Source of the DNA: Actinomycetota bacterium
Lineage (GTDB): Bacteria > Actinomycetota > Actinomycetes > Nanopelagicales > Nanopelagicaceae
Assembly: GCA_947490605.1 (NCBI GenBank)
Contig: CANLHE010000001.1
Span: 1 to 24,244 of the forward strand
DNA length: 24,244 bases
Reading direction: 5' to 3'
The notes under the pieces are model-generated. The model did not search any database. It worked only from the letters and a program-made list of their open reading frames with translations, and had not been told where the DNA came from. A program made the position numbers and the translations under genes. Shown piece after piece: positions 6,678 through 14,789 of the stretch (position 1 is its first letter; each line of letters begins with the position of its first letter).

Positions 6678-7336
6678 TTACAACTATCTACTTCTGGCGA
6701 ACTAAAGCAATATTTATTCCGCTTGCGATAATTTTCATGGCAATCAATAAAGTACAACTCAAAAGATTATCTGGCGTAACTTTTATTAAGTTGCTAGGAA
6801 CTGGCAAAGGTGAGAGTTTTACTCCTAGAGATGCTGACCCATTCCGATGGGGTATGTTGCTTACAATAAATGAGAATCAAATTGATGTACTTGATAAATC
6901 ATTTGTGGTTAAGAGTTGGCGAAAGATCTGTACAAGTGAGTACCGAGTAATTTTAAAGCCAATTTCCTCACACGGATTCTGGTCTAGTAAACAACCTTTT
7001 TCAGTAGATAAATTTGAATGGAATGGAAAGATTGCGGCAGTTACGAGGGCTCGAATAGTTTGGCGGAAGAATTTAATTTTTTGGCGCGCTGTTCCACCTG
7101 TAACGGAAAGTTTGCATCAATCTCCAGGCTTACTCAACGCGATTGGAATTGGTGAGGCACCAATTGGATTGCAAGGAACTTTTTCAATCTGGAAGGATGC
7201 GGCATCACTTCGAGATTTTGCCTATAAAGGCCAGGCTCATTCTGAGGCGATTCGGGCTACCTCGGCTAATCGCTGGTACTCAGAGGAACTATTCGCTCGG
7301 TTTGCGGTTATCGAAGAGCGAGGCATGCTCGCGTAA
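6674..7336 (+). CDS. CrtA-like carotenoid monooxygenase (spheroidene monooxygenase family)
   Basis: The 220-residue protein matches the CrtA family in length and conserved blocks. A hydrophobic beta segment with FIKLLGTGKGESFTPRD (from about residue 37) is followed by VTRARIVWRKN and FWRAVPPVTES. Next come AIGIGEAPIGLQGTFSIWKD (from about residue 156), HSEAIRA, and a terminal WYSEELFARFAV block. CrtA of purple bacteria inserts an oxo group at C-2 of spheroidene and is a haem-containing, O2-dependent enzyme. Here the likely substrate is the acyclic end of a CruF/CrtD-processed carotenoid, giving a 2-hydroxy or 2-keto group; this is inference. It is translationally coupled to the hydrolase (ATGA). 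The next gene starts 17 bp later. Confidence 0.8.
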   Translation: MITTIYFWRTKAIFIPLAIIFMAINKVQLKRLSGVTFIKLLGTGKGESFTPRDADPFRWGMLLTINENQIDVLDKSFVVKSWRKICTSEYRVILKPISSHGFWSSKQPFSVDKFEWNGKIAAVTRARIVWRKNLIFWRAVPPVTESLHQSPGLLNAIGIGEAPIGLQGTFSIWKDAASLRDFAYKGQAHSEAIRATSANRWYSEELFARFAVIEERGMLA

Positions 7337-7353
7337 TACGGCACAATTACCCC

Positions 7354-8166
7354 ATGTCGCTCCGCCAGTTTTATCCAAAACGAAATAGCCGTCGCCAGGT
7401 TTCAACTTGGAAGTTATTAGCACTTTATTCAACCCTAGTTATTGCAATAGGACTTCAGATTTCTTATCCGCTAATTAATGGTGAAACTTTAAGAGTTGTA
7501 ACAATTGCAACTGTTTACTGGGCCGCAGCAGCAATGATTATTCATGCTCTACTTAGCTATGGAATTGCTTATGTTTCAATATTTGTATCAATAACTTTCA
7601 CATACGCGCTGATAATCGAACAAATTGGAAGTAGAACTGGTTGGCCATTTGGTGATTACCAATACTCTGGATCGTTAGGTTATCAAATTTATGGAGTTCC
7701 ATTAGTAGTTCCATTCGCATGGATAATGATTGCTCATCCAATTTTAATTGCCGCTAGAAAAGTTACAAAGAACTGGGTTTTTTTATATGGTGGATTTGGA
7801 ATGATGGCATGGGATCTCTTCTTAGATCCACAAATGGTTGCCGCTGAAAGATGGAAGTGGGATTTTTCCGGTTCGCATGTACCGCTTCAACCAGAAATTC
7901 CGCTCTCCAATGCATTCGGTTGGCTGTTAACTGGAATTGGTTTAATGGCTATCTTGCATAAGGCACTTCGTAGGGATCGCAGAAAAATCACTGGGTCAAC
8001 TTCAATCCCAGATTTCTTTTTATTTTGGACCTGGTTTTCAGGTGTAGTAGGAAATGTATTTTTCTTTGACCGAGTCGGCGTTGCAGTCAGTGGCGGAATT
8101 GTCTTTGGATTATTTCTAATCCCATATATATTCTTACTACGTTTCGGCCCGCCTGCTAACTCTTAA
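7354..8166 (+). CDS. cruF: CruF-like carotenoid 1',2'-hydratase (DUF422 membrane protein)
   Basis: CruF-type proteins add water across the 1',2' double bond of a psi-end carotenoid (gamma-carotene in cyanobacteria, bisanhydrobacterioruberin in haloarchaea). The 270-residue polytopic protein carries the family signatures: GYQIYGVPLVVPFAW from residue 109, and WDLFLDPQMVAAERWKW from residue 153. There are about seven hydrophobic segments and polar Asp/Glu residues that could serve in acid-base catalysis. It sits between a CrtA-like oxygenase and a glycosyltransferase, exactly the context of a pathway that hydroxylates and then glycosylates one end of a monocyclic carotenoid. Its stop codon overlaps the ATG of the next gene (TAATG). 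Confidence 0.85.
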   Translation: MSLRQFYPKRNSRRQVSTWKLLALYSTLVIAIGLQISYPLINGETLRVVTIATVYWAAAAMIIHALLSYGIAYVSIFVSITFTYALIIEQIGSRTGWPFGDYQYSGSLGYQIYGVPLVVPFAWIMIAHPILIAARKVTKNWVFLYGGFGMMAWDLFLDPQMVAAERWKWDFSGSHVPLQPEIPLSNAFGWLLTGIGLMAILHKALRRDRRKITGSTSIPDFFLFWTWFSGVVGNVFFFDRVGVAVSGGIVFGLFLIPYIFLLRFGPPANS

Positions 8167-9230
8167 TGGAGCTATCACTAGTAATATCTGGGTTAGCCCT
8201 GACATTAACTTTGTTCAATGCTTTAACAATCCGGGTCGTTAAAGACACTTCATCAACAGTTGCTAATTCGGTATCTGTTCTAATACCAATGCGTAATGAA
8301 GAAGAAAATGTTACTGAATGTATTAACTCAATGTTTTCTCAAGTTGGTTTGAAAGAATATGAAATTATCACTCTGAATGATCACTCTGAAGATGAGACTG
8401 CAAGTCTGTTAGCAAAATTTCCAAACACTAAAAATCTAGATGGCAAACCCCTGCCAGATGGCTGGTTAGGCAAATCATGGGCATGTCAGCAATTAGCTGA
8501 CGCCAGCTCAGGTGATTACCTAGTATTTATTGATGCGGATGTTCGGTTAAGTAGCAACGCCATAGCATCTGCAATTTCAAAAATGGAAAAATGGGATTTC
8601 ATATCTCCCTACCCAAAGCAAATTGCGGATGGGTTTATCCAAAGATTATTTCAGCCATTATTGCAATGGTCATGGCTTGCTTCTGTGCCATTGTTTTTTA
8701 GCCAAAAACTTGGAATTAAAAGTATGGCAGTTGCAAATGGACAGTTTTTAGTAATTAAAAAATCTGCATATGTTCAATCAGGTGGCCATGAATCAATTAA
8801 AGCCGAAGTGCTTGATGACATCATGATTGCGCGACAACTCTTATCCTCTGGCTTTTCTGGCGGTGTTGCTGAAGCTAGTCAGGTTGCAAGCTGTCAGATG
8901 TACAAAACTGCCGGTACTTTGATAAATGGGTATCGAAAATCTCTTTGGAATGCGTTTGGTTCACTATTGGGAACATTTGTAGCGATCATTATTCTTTTAC
9001 TTAGCAGTGTGGCTCCGTTTATTGCAGCGCTGTTTGGATCTAAAATAGGTTTGATTTCATTTGGACTTATTGTTTTAAGTAGAGTTATCTCATCCATTAG
9101 AACCGGGTCAATTCCAAATACTGCTGTACTGCACCCGTTGGCAATAGTTCTTTTGATCAGTTTAATTATTTACTCATGGATTGGTAAATTAACGAACACC
9201 TTAACTTGGAGAGATCGGAAGCTTTCTTAA
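8166..9230 (+). CDS. Family 2 glycosyltransferase, CruG/CruC-like (carotenoid glycosylation)
   Basis: The 354-residue product has an N-terminal membrane anchor and a GT-A domain with SVLIPMRNEEENV (about residues 37-49), the nucleotide-sugar DxD motif FIDADV (Asp123-Asp125), the acceptor-side motif VLDDIMIAR, and a QVASCQMY block. Three hydrophobic helices follow from about residue 262. That architecture matches the GT2 enzymes that glycosylate hydroxylated carotenoids (CruG, CruC, CrtQ type). CruF and CrtD on either side support a carotenoid acceptor, probably a 1'- or 2'-hydroxyl. The sugar cannot be predicted. It overlaps cruF by one base and is followed directly by the CrtD-like gene with no gap. 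Confidence 0.85.
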   Translation: MELSLVISGLALTLTLFNALTIRVVKDTSSTVANSVSVLIPMRNEEENVTECINSMFSQVGLKEYEIITLNDHSEDETASLLAKFPNTKNLDGKPLPDGWLGKSWACQQLADASSGDYLVFIDADVRLSSNAIASAISKMEKWDFISPYPKQIADGFIQRLFQPLLQWSWLASVPLFFSQKLGIKSMAVANGQFLVIKKSAYVQSGGHESIKAEVLDDIMIARQLLSSGFSGGVAEASQVASCQMYKTAGTLINGYRKSLWNAFGSLLGTFVAIIILLLSSVAPFIAALFGSKIGLISFGLIVLSRVISSIRTGSIPNTAVLHPLAIVLLISLIIYSWIGKLTNTLTWRDRKLS

Positions 9231-10724
9231 ATGGCAAAGATCTCGATAATTGGGGCTGGCATCGGTGGTATGAGTGCAGCAGCTCGGCTTGCTAAAAATG
9301 GACATGATGTAACAATTTATGAAAATAGTGACCGATCTGGTGGTAAATGCCGTACTGAATGGTTTGGAGATTATGCATTTGATACTGGACCATCACTTCT
9401 GACATTGCCCGCGGTATATCGCGACTTATTCCTTAAGACCGGTAAGCGACTTGAACATGTTCTAGATATTCAGCCGGTAGACCCAGCATTTAATTATCAA
9501 TTTGAAGATGGTAAGTCAGTGGTTTTCCCCAACTTATCAAATCCAAAAACATACATTGAAATTGAAAAATCCTTTGGAGTAAATGCTTCAAAATCATGGA
9601 AGAAATTGATTGATAGATCTGAGCGTATGTGGGAGGTATCGAGAGAGCCTTTTATTGAATCTGAACTACGATCAATTTGGCCACTGCTTAAACGATGGGA
9701 TTTAGTCAAACAAATTAAAGAAATTTCACCGCTAACGTCCTTGCGAAAATTGAGTAATAAATTGGATCTTGATCCTCACCTTAAAATGATTGTTGATCGA
9801 TATGCAACTTACACTGGAAGTGACCCCAGGAGTGCACCAGCAGTTTTACTTACTATTGCTTTTGTTGAGAGCACATTTGGTGCTTGGCATATTAAGGGTG
9901 GCATCGGACAGCTTTCAATTGCACTTGAGCAAAGATGCTTAGATCTTGGGGTTAAATTTGAGTTTAATACTTTAGTTACAGAAATTTTAGTAAATAATGG
10001 AAGAGCTAATGGAATAAAGATTGGAAATGGCCAGGATATTAAGTCAGACTTAGTTGTTTCCAATTCTGATGCAGAGTTTACATATAATAAATTAATCAAA
10101 GAAGAAATATCAGAGGCTAAAACTGAGCGCCGAAAACTTAAGGTTGCTACTAAATCTTTAGCTGGATTTTCATTATTACTTGGGTTAGATAACACAAAGG
10201 GTGAGAAGGTAGATTTAAACCACCACAACGTTTATTTTCCTGAAAATTACGATGCAGAGTTTGATGATATTTTTACAAAAAAAGTACCAGTGTCAGATCC
10301 AACTATTTATGTATGCGCGCCAAAAGACAACTCGATGGTGAAGGGAGTAGATAAAGAAGCTTGGTTTGTATTGGTCAATGCCCCAAGACATGATTTAGAA
10401 AATGGCTGGAATTGGAATATTGGCGGCGATAAATATGCTGAGAAAATTATTAGAAAACTTGATCAACTTGGTTTAAATGTTTCAAGTCGACTAGATTTTA
10501 TGAAGTTTAGAACCCCAGCAGATTTAGAAAATTATGCACTAGCTCCTGGTGGTTCTATCTACGGCACTTCAAGTAATTCAGCAGCATCAGCTTTTCTACG
10601 AGCTCGGAATAGATCAAAAATTAATGGACTGTTCTGTGTTGGTGGTTCTGCTCACCCTGGTGGCGGATTGCCATTAGTTGGGATAAGTGCAGAGATTGTT
10701 GCAAATGCTATTGGTAAGGCTTAA
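9231..10724 (+). CDS. crtD: CrtD-like carotenoid 3,4-desaturase (phytoene desaturase family)
   Basis: The 497-residue FAD enzyme has an N-terminal dinucleotide fold (IIGAGIGGMSAAARLAKNGH), the RSGGKCRTEWFGDYAFDTGPS segment, and the C-terminal carotenoid-desaturase signature LFCVGGSAHPGGGLPLVGISAE. It is paralogous to the crtI in this window, but sequence and context suggest a different step. In hydroxylated psi-end pathways CrtD introduces the 3',4' double bond after hydration by CruF or CrtC. It is the last gene of the decoration operon, starting immediately after the glycosyltransferase stop, and its end overlaps the convergent CDP-alcohol phosphatidyltransferase by 4 bp. A second phytoene or lycopene desaturase is the alternative. 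Confidence 0.82.
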   Translation: MAKISIIGAGIGGMSAAARLAKNGHDVTIYENSDRSGGKCRTEWFGDYAFDTGPSLLTLPAVYRDLFLKTGKRLEHVLDIQPVDPAFNYQFEDGKSVVFPNLSNPKTYIEIEKSFGVNASKSWKKLIDRSERMWEVSREPFIESELRSIWPLLKRWDLVKQIKEISPLTSLRKLSNKLDLDPHLKMIVDRYATYTGSDPRSAPAVLLTIAFVESTFGAWHIKGGIGQLSIALEQRCLDLGVKFEFNTLVTEILVNNGRANGIKIGNGQDIKSDLVVSNSDAEFTYNKLIKEEISEAKTERRKLKVATKSLAGFSLLLGLDNTKGEKVDLNHHNVYFPENYDAEFDDIFTKKVPVSDPTIYVCAPKDNSMVKGVDKEAWFVLVNAPRHDLENGWNWNIGGDKYAEKIIRKLDQLGLNVSSRLDFMKFRTPADLENYALAPGGSIYGTSSNSAASAFLRARNRSKINGLFCVGGSAHPGGGLPLVGISAEIVANAIGKA

Positions 10725-11338
10725 CGCAATTTAGAGTAAGTAAACCTACTTAACATGAATAAGCTAATTAATTGAAGTGCAAGCCAGCAGATAATTATTT
10801 GGTTATAGATTGTAAAATTAAATTGCAGAGAGATAAATACAATAAATACAAAGGATGCCCGTACTGGGCGTTCGGCAAAGGTGACAATTCCAACCTCTGA
10901 CACTCCTAACCCAGCAGCACGAGCCCTCATATACTCTTGAACTGAAGCAGCCAATAAAACGATAATTAGGAGATTTAAATCTGCGCCAACTTTATAAAGT
11001 GCTAATACCCAGAAAATTTCAGTTAACCGATCTACTGTTGAATCTAAAATCGCTCCCCATTTTGTGGACTTATTAGTAACTATTGCCAAACTACCATCTA
11101 TACCATCACAAATTAATGATAGAACTAGTAGTGCAGGTGCCCAGAAAGTTTCAGCATTTGCATATAAAAGCACACCGAAAAAGAGACCTAGTATTGTTAA
11201 AATATTAGGAGTTACACTCACTTTGGCGAGCGGCTTAACTATTAGATATGAAATGCTCAGCCAGCCTTTAATGATTCCAGAGATTTCTGCATCCCCATGT
11301 AGTCTGCGCCAGACCGAGAAAAACTCATCTCTTTTCAT
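10721..11338 (-). CDS. CDP-alcohol phosphatidyltransferase family protein with altered motif
   Basis: The 205-residue membrane protein belongs to the family that makes phospholipids such as phosphatidylinositol phosphate or phosphatidylglycerol phosphate from CDP-diacylglycerol. The motif D-x2-D-G-x2-A-R-x8-G-x3-D-x3-D is present with all four Asp (Asp78, Asp81, Asp99, Asp103), Gly82 and Gly95, but the usual Arg is Ile86. About six hydrophobic helices are visible. It is translationally coupled to metF through a 4-bp overlap (TGA/ATG), yet no functional link to folate metabolism is apparent. Substrate is unassigned, and the Arg change may mean altered specificity. Confidence 0.82.
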   Translation of the reverse strand: MKRDEFFSVWRRLHGDAEISGIIKGWLSISYLIVKPLAKVSVTPNILTILGLFFGVLLYANAETFWAPALLVLSLICDGIDGSLAIVTNKSTKWGAILDSTVDRLTEIFWVLALYKVGADLNLLIIVLLAASVQEYMRARAAGLGVSEVGIVTFAERPVRASFVFIVFISLQFNFTIYNQIIICWLALQLISLFMLSRFTYSKLR

Positions 11339-12201
11339 AATTTGATTAAACCTAAGTTTTTTGCAATTGCTACCGTTGACTCAGCTGAATTCATTGTATA
11401 GAAGTGAATTCCTGGTGCCTTAAGTTCTAATAATTTCTCACCAAGTTCAGTAGCAATATCAATTCCGATTTTCTTTACTTCTTCCGACTTGTCTTCTTTA
11501 CCCTCAAATCTACTTAAAATATCAGTTGGGATCTGAGTTCCACTTAATTCACTCATTCGGTTTAATTGTTTTAAATTAGTAATTGGTAATACCCCGGCAA
11601 TAATTGGCAAACTTGAACCCCGCTTTGCCAATCGATCTACTAATTTTTCCCATTTGTTGGCTTCAAAGAAAAACTGAGTTGTCGCGAAAGATGCACCGAG
11701 TTGTTCTTTGCGCAGGAGAACATCAATATCTTTTTCTAAATTAAAATTTGAGGCTGGATGTCCATCTGGAAAAGCTCCTACGCCAACTTTAAAATCTGCT
11801 GTTTGTATGGCTAATTCAACTAATTGATCTGCATGATTGAATCCACCAACATTATCTTGCCAAACTCCCCTTGGCCCAGTTTGTGGGTCACCCCGTAGTG
11901 CCAGAATGCTTTTAATTCCAGCATTCTTATATTGTTTTAGAATTTCAATTAATTCTGATCTAGTTGAACCTACGCAGGTTAAATGAGCTACGGTTGGGAT
12001 TGATGTTCTTGCAGTTATCTCAGTTGTTACTCGAATAGTGCGATCCCGAGAAGATCCACCTGCTCCATATGTGACCGATACGAAATCAGGTTTTATTGAC
12101 TGTAGCTGCCCCAGTGCCTGCCAAAGCCTTTCCTCACCTGCTACATCCTTAGGCGGAAAGAACTCAAGGGAGAAGGTGGTGGTTCTCAGATCTTGGCTCA
12201 C
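11335..12201 (-). CDS. metF: 5,10-methylenetetrahydrofolate reductase
   Basis: MetF reduces methylene-THF to methyl-THF for methionine synthesis, using FAD. The 288-residue TIM-barrel protein has FSLEFFPPKD near residue 10, YGAGGSSRDRT, AHLTCVG, ALRGDPQ, FATTQFFFE and a closing PGIHFYTMN block, all standard for the family. The GTG at 12201 lacks a Shine-Dalgarno but lies 7 nt after TACCCT on the minus strand, consistent with a leaderless mRNA. It is divergent from crtE (23 bp between starts). A metF homologue beside a polyprenyl synthase gene is also seen in mycobacteria, so the pairing is probably old. Confidence 0.94.
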   Translation of the reverse strand: MSQDLRTTTFSLEFFPPKDVAGEERLWQALGQLQSIKPDFVSVTYGAGGSSRDRTIRVTTEITARTSIPTVAHLTCVGSTRSELIEILKQYKNAGIKSILALRGDPQTGPRGVWQDNVGGFNHADQLVELAIQTADFKVGVGAFPDGHPASNFNLEKDIDVLLRKEQLGASFATTQFFFEANKWEKLVDRLAKRGSSLPIIAGVLPITNLKQLNRMSELSGTQIPTDILSRFEGKEDKSEEVKKIGIDIATELGEKLLELKAPGIHFYTMNSAESTVAIAKNLGLIKL

Positions 12202-12208
12202 AGCATGC

Positions 12209-12218
12209 AGGGTACCTT
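12209..12218. promoter_or_regulatory. Overlapping divergent -10 elements of metF and crtE
   Basis: The centre is the palindrome GGTACC. TACCTT (12213-12218) on the plus strand ends 6 nt before the crtE GTG. TACCCT (12214-12209) on the minus strand ends 7 nt before the metF GTG. The two hexamers share their TA pair, so initiation in the two directions should be mutually exclusive. Confidence 0.5.
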
Positions 12219-12224
12219 TGCTCC

Positions 12225-13298
12225 GTGAGTTTTTCCTCTTCTATCGATCTTAAATCGATGCGCGCTGCGATTAATCTATCACTTAGTGATTTCATCCGAA
12301 GTGAAAACAAATATCTGGCACAAATCGGCCCCGAATTAGATCCAGTTGCAACTGAAATTGAAAAATTCTTGCTTGAAAGTGGTAAACGACTTAGGCCCCT
12401 ATTTGCATATGTTGGCCTACTTGGTACTGGGACTAATCCAAATACAGAAATTATCCAAGCGGTATCAAGCCTTGAACTTGTACATGTTTGTGCATTAATT
12501 CACGATGATGTTATGGATGGCTCAGATACTAGACGTGGGGCATTAAGTATTCACAAAGCATTTGAAAAAATGCATAAAGATAAAAATTTAGTAGGTTCCC
12601 CGTCTCAATTTGGCATTTCATCTGCAATTTTAATGGGTGACCTTGCACTTATCTGGTCCGCACAAATGTTGCATACGGCAGGTTTGAAGAGTGAGCAACT
12701 TATTCAAGTATTGCCGGTATACGATGAGATGAGAGTTGAGTTAATGGCTGGACAGTACTTAGATGTTTATGAACAATCACTTGGTACTCAAAGCGTTGAG
12801 CGGTCACTAAAAGTTGCTAGATATAAATCTGGAAAGTACACAATTGAACGACCACTACATTTTGGTGCGACACTTGGTGGAGCTTCAGATGCATTAATTG
12901 GCGCCTATACAAAATATGGAATTCCACTTGGGCAAGCATTTCAATTACGTGATGATGTACTTGGTGTTTTTGGTGACCCGGCAGAGACTGGTAAGCCAGC
13001 TGGTGATGACTTAAGGGAAGGAAAGCGCACAGTTTTAATGGCGGTTGCAATTGATAAGGCTGACGCTATACAGGAAAAAGTACTTAAGAACGGCTTAGGC
13101 AATCCAGATCTAAATGCCTCACAAGTTGAAAAAATGCAGGAAATTATCACTCAAACAGGTGCCCTTGCTCACATTGAATTAATGATTGAGGAACTAACTA
13201 ATACATCACTTAGCGCGCTAAACTTTGATGAGATCCACCCGATTGGCAGAGATTTGCTAACACAATTAGCAGTAATTGCTACTAGTAGAAAGATTTAA
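12225..13298 (+). CDS. crtE: Geranylgeranyl diphosphate synthase (polyprenyl synthetase)
   Basis: This all-trans prenyl synthase condenses IPP with allylic diphosphates; as first gene of crtE-crtI-crtB it most likely supplies GGPP for carotenoids. The 357-residue protein has the first Asp-rich motif HDDVMDGSDTRRG (Asp94, Asp95, Asp98), ESGKRLRP upstream of it, and the second motif RDDVLGVFGD (Asp243, Asp244). Residues just before the first motif (LVHVCALIHDD) are small to medium, compatible with C20 or longer product; chain length is not certain. GTG 12225 is favoured by the -10 hexamer 6 nt upstream; ATG 12258 is the alternative. It runs into crtI with a 2-bp gap. Confidence 0.92.
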   Translation: MSFSSSIDLKSMRAAINLSLSDFIRSENKYLAQIGPELDPVATEIEKFLLESGKRLRPLFAYVGLLGTGTNPNTEIIQAVSSLELVHVCALIHDDVMDGSDTRRGALSIHKAFEKMHKDKNLVGSPSQFGISSAILMGDLALIWSAQMLHTAGLKSEQLIQVLPVYDEMRVELMAGQYLDVYEQSLGTQSVERSLKVARYKSGKYTIERPLHFGATLGGASDALIGAYTKYGIPLGQAFQLRDDVLGVFGDPAETGKPAGDDLREGKRTVLMAVAIDKADAIQEKVLKNGLGNPDLNASQVEKMQEIITQTGALAHIELMIEELTNTSLSALNFDEIHPIGRDLLTQLAVIATSRKI

Positions 13299-13300
13299 TT

Positions 13301-14785
13301 TTGGTTGCAAAAGTTAAGGGACCGACAGATCATGTTGTAGTTGTCGGCGCTGGCCTAGCCGGCTTAAGCGCTGCACTTCGCCTTGCTGGCGCGGGTAGAA
13401 AAGTTACCGTGGTAGAGCGCGAAAGTGTCCCAGGTGGGCGAAATGGATTACTAAATAAATCTGGCTATTCATTTGATACAGGTCCTTCGGTATTAACCAT
13501 GCCAGATCTAATTGCAGATGCACTTGCATGCGTTGGAGAAGATATTAAGGATTGGCTTGATTTAGTTCCGCTAAAACCGCTTTACCGTGCTTTTTATCAT
13601 GATGGCTCCCAGCTTGATGTACATGCTGATACAAATCAAATGCAAGCTGAAATTGCAAAAACGATTAGCCCAGAGGAAGCAGCTGGCTATGGCCGATATG
13701 TAGAGTTTGTTACTAAGTTATATAAGTATGAGATGAATGACTTTATTGATCGCAATATTGATTCTCCACTTAATTTGCTAACCCCAAACTTAGCTCGCTT
13801 AGTTGCACTTGGTGGTTTTCGTAAATTAGCACCAAAGGTAAATCAATTCCTGAAAGATCCAAGAACTCAAAAGGTTTACTCATTCCAAGCTATGTACGCT
13901 GGCGTAAGCCCACAGCAAGCCTTAGCAATATATGCAGTGATTGCTTATATGGATTCAGTTAATGGAGTATTTTTCCCTAAAGGTGGCATGCACGCTGTAC
14001 CGCGAGCACTTGCGGCAGCTGCCGAAAAGCACGGAGTTACTTTTAAATACAACACAACCGTTACTTCAGTCGAAAAGAAAAATGGCAGAGCAACAGCAGT
14101 ATTAACTGATAGCGGCGAACGAATTACTGCCGATGTGTTTGTGCTTAACCCAGATCTCCCAGTTGCTTGGCGTGATCTGCTTGGCAAAGAACCTTTGTCA
14201 GTGAAACGGCTTAAATACTCCCCTTCATGCGTCACATTGCTGGTTGGATCGAATAAGAGTTATGACCATCTTGCCCATCACAATATTCACTTTGGTAAAT
14301 CTTGGGAAGGCGTCTTTGATGAATTAATAAAGAAGAAAACATTAATGAGTGATCCAAGTATTTTAGTTACCGTGCCATCAAAAGATGATCCTTCACTTGT
14401 TCCGGCCGGAAAATCTTCTTACTACGTGTTATTTCCAACCCCAAATTTAACTGCTGATATTGATTGGGAAAAAATTGGTCCAAAATATAAGGAAGAAATG
14501 ATTAAAGCATTGGAAGAGCGCGGTTATGAAGGGTTTGGAGATGGGATTGAAGTTGAGCAATTAACTACTCCCCTTGATTGGCAGAAGCAGGGAATGGCGC
14601 AAGGTGCACCGTTTGCAAGCGCTCATACATTTTTCCAAACCGGACCATTCCGCCCAAGAAATTTAGCAAAAGGATATGAGAATGTTGTTTTTGCTGGATC
14701 CGGCACTCAGCCAGGAGTCGGAGTTCCAATGGTGTTAATTTCTGGCCGCCTTGCTGCAGAACGAATAGTTGGACCAGTCAAGTAG
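13301..14785 (+). CDS. crtI: Phytoene desaturase CrtI
   Basis: CrtI converts phytoene to lycopene in successive FAD-dependent desaturations. The 494-residue protein begins with a Rossmann fingerprint, VVVGAGLAGLSAALRLAGAG (from about residue 13), then PGGRNGLLNKSGYSFDTGPS. It ends with the family signature VVFAGSGTQPGVGVPMVLISG. The start is TTG at 13301, since no other start codon lies before the FAD motif; ribosome binding is weak and translation may be coupled to crtE, which ends 2 bp earlier. crtB follows after 4 bp. It is paralogous to the CrtD-like enzyme at 9231, but operon position with crtE and crtB marks this copy as the main lycopene-forming desaturase. Confidence 0.93.
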   Translation: MVAKVKGPTDHVVVVGAGLAGLSAALRLAGAGRKVTVVERESVPGGRNGLLNKSGYSFDTGPSVLTMPDLIADALACVGEDIKDWLDLVPLKPLYRAFYHDGSQLDVHADTNQMQAEIAKTISPEEAAGYGRYVEFVTKLYKYEMNDFIDRNIDSPLNLLTPNLARLVALGGFRKLAPKVNQFLKDPRTQKVYSFQAMYAGVSPQQALAIYAVIAYMDSVNGVFFPKGGMHAVPRALAAAAEKHGVTFKYNTTVTSVEKKNGRATAVLTDSGERITADVFVLNPDLPVAWRDLLGKEPLSVKRLKYSPSCVTLLVGSNKSYDHLAHHNIHFGKSWEGVFDELIKKKTLMSDPSILVTVPSKDDPSLVPAGKSSYYVLFPTPNLTADIDWEKIGPKYKEEMIKALEERGYEGFGDGIEVEQLTTPLDWQKQGMAQGAPFASAHTFFQTGPFRPRNLAKGYENVVFAGSGTQPGVGVPMVLISGRLAAERIVGPVK

Positions 14786-14789
14786 AAAT

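Noticed and set aside
9809..10228. Minus-strand 139-codon open frame within crtD
   Set aside because: It is antisense to a strongly conserved desaturase, with no signature or ribosome binding site.
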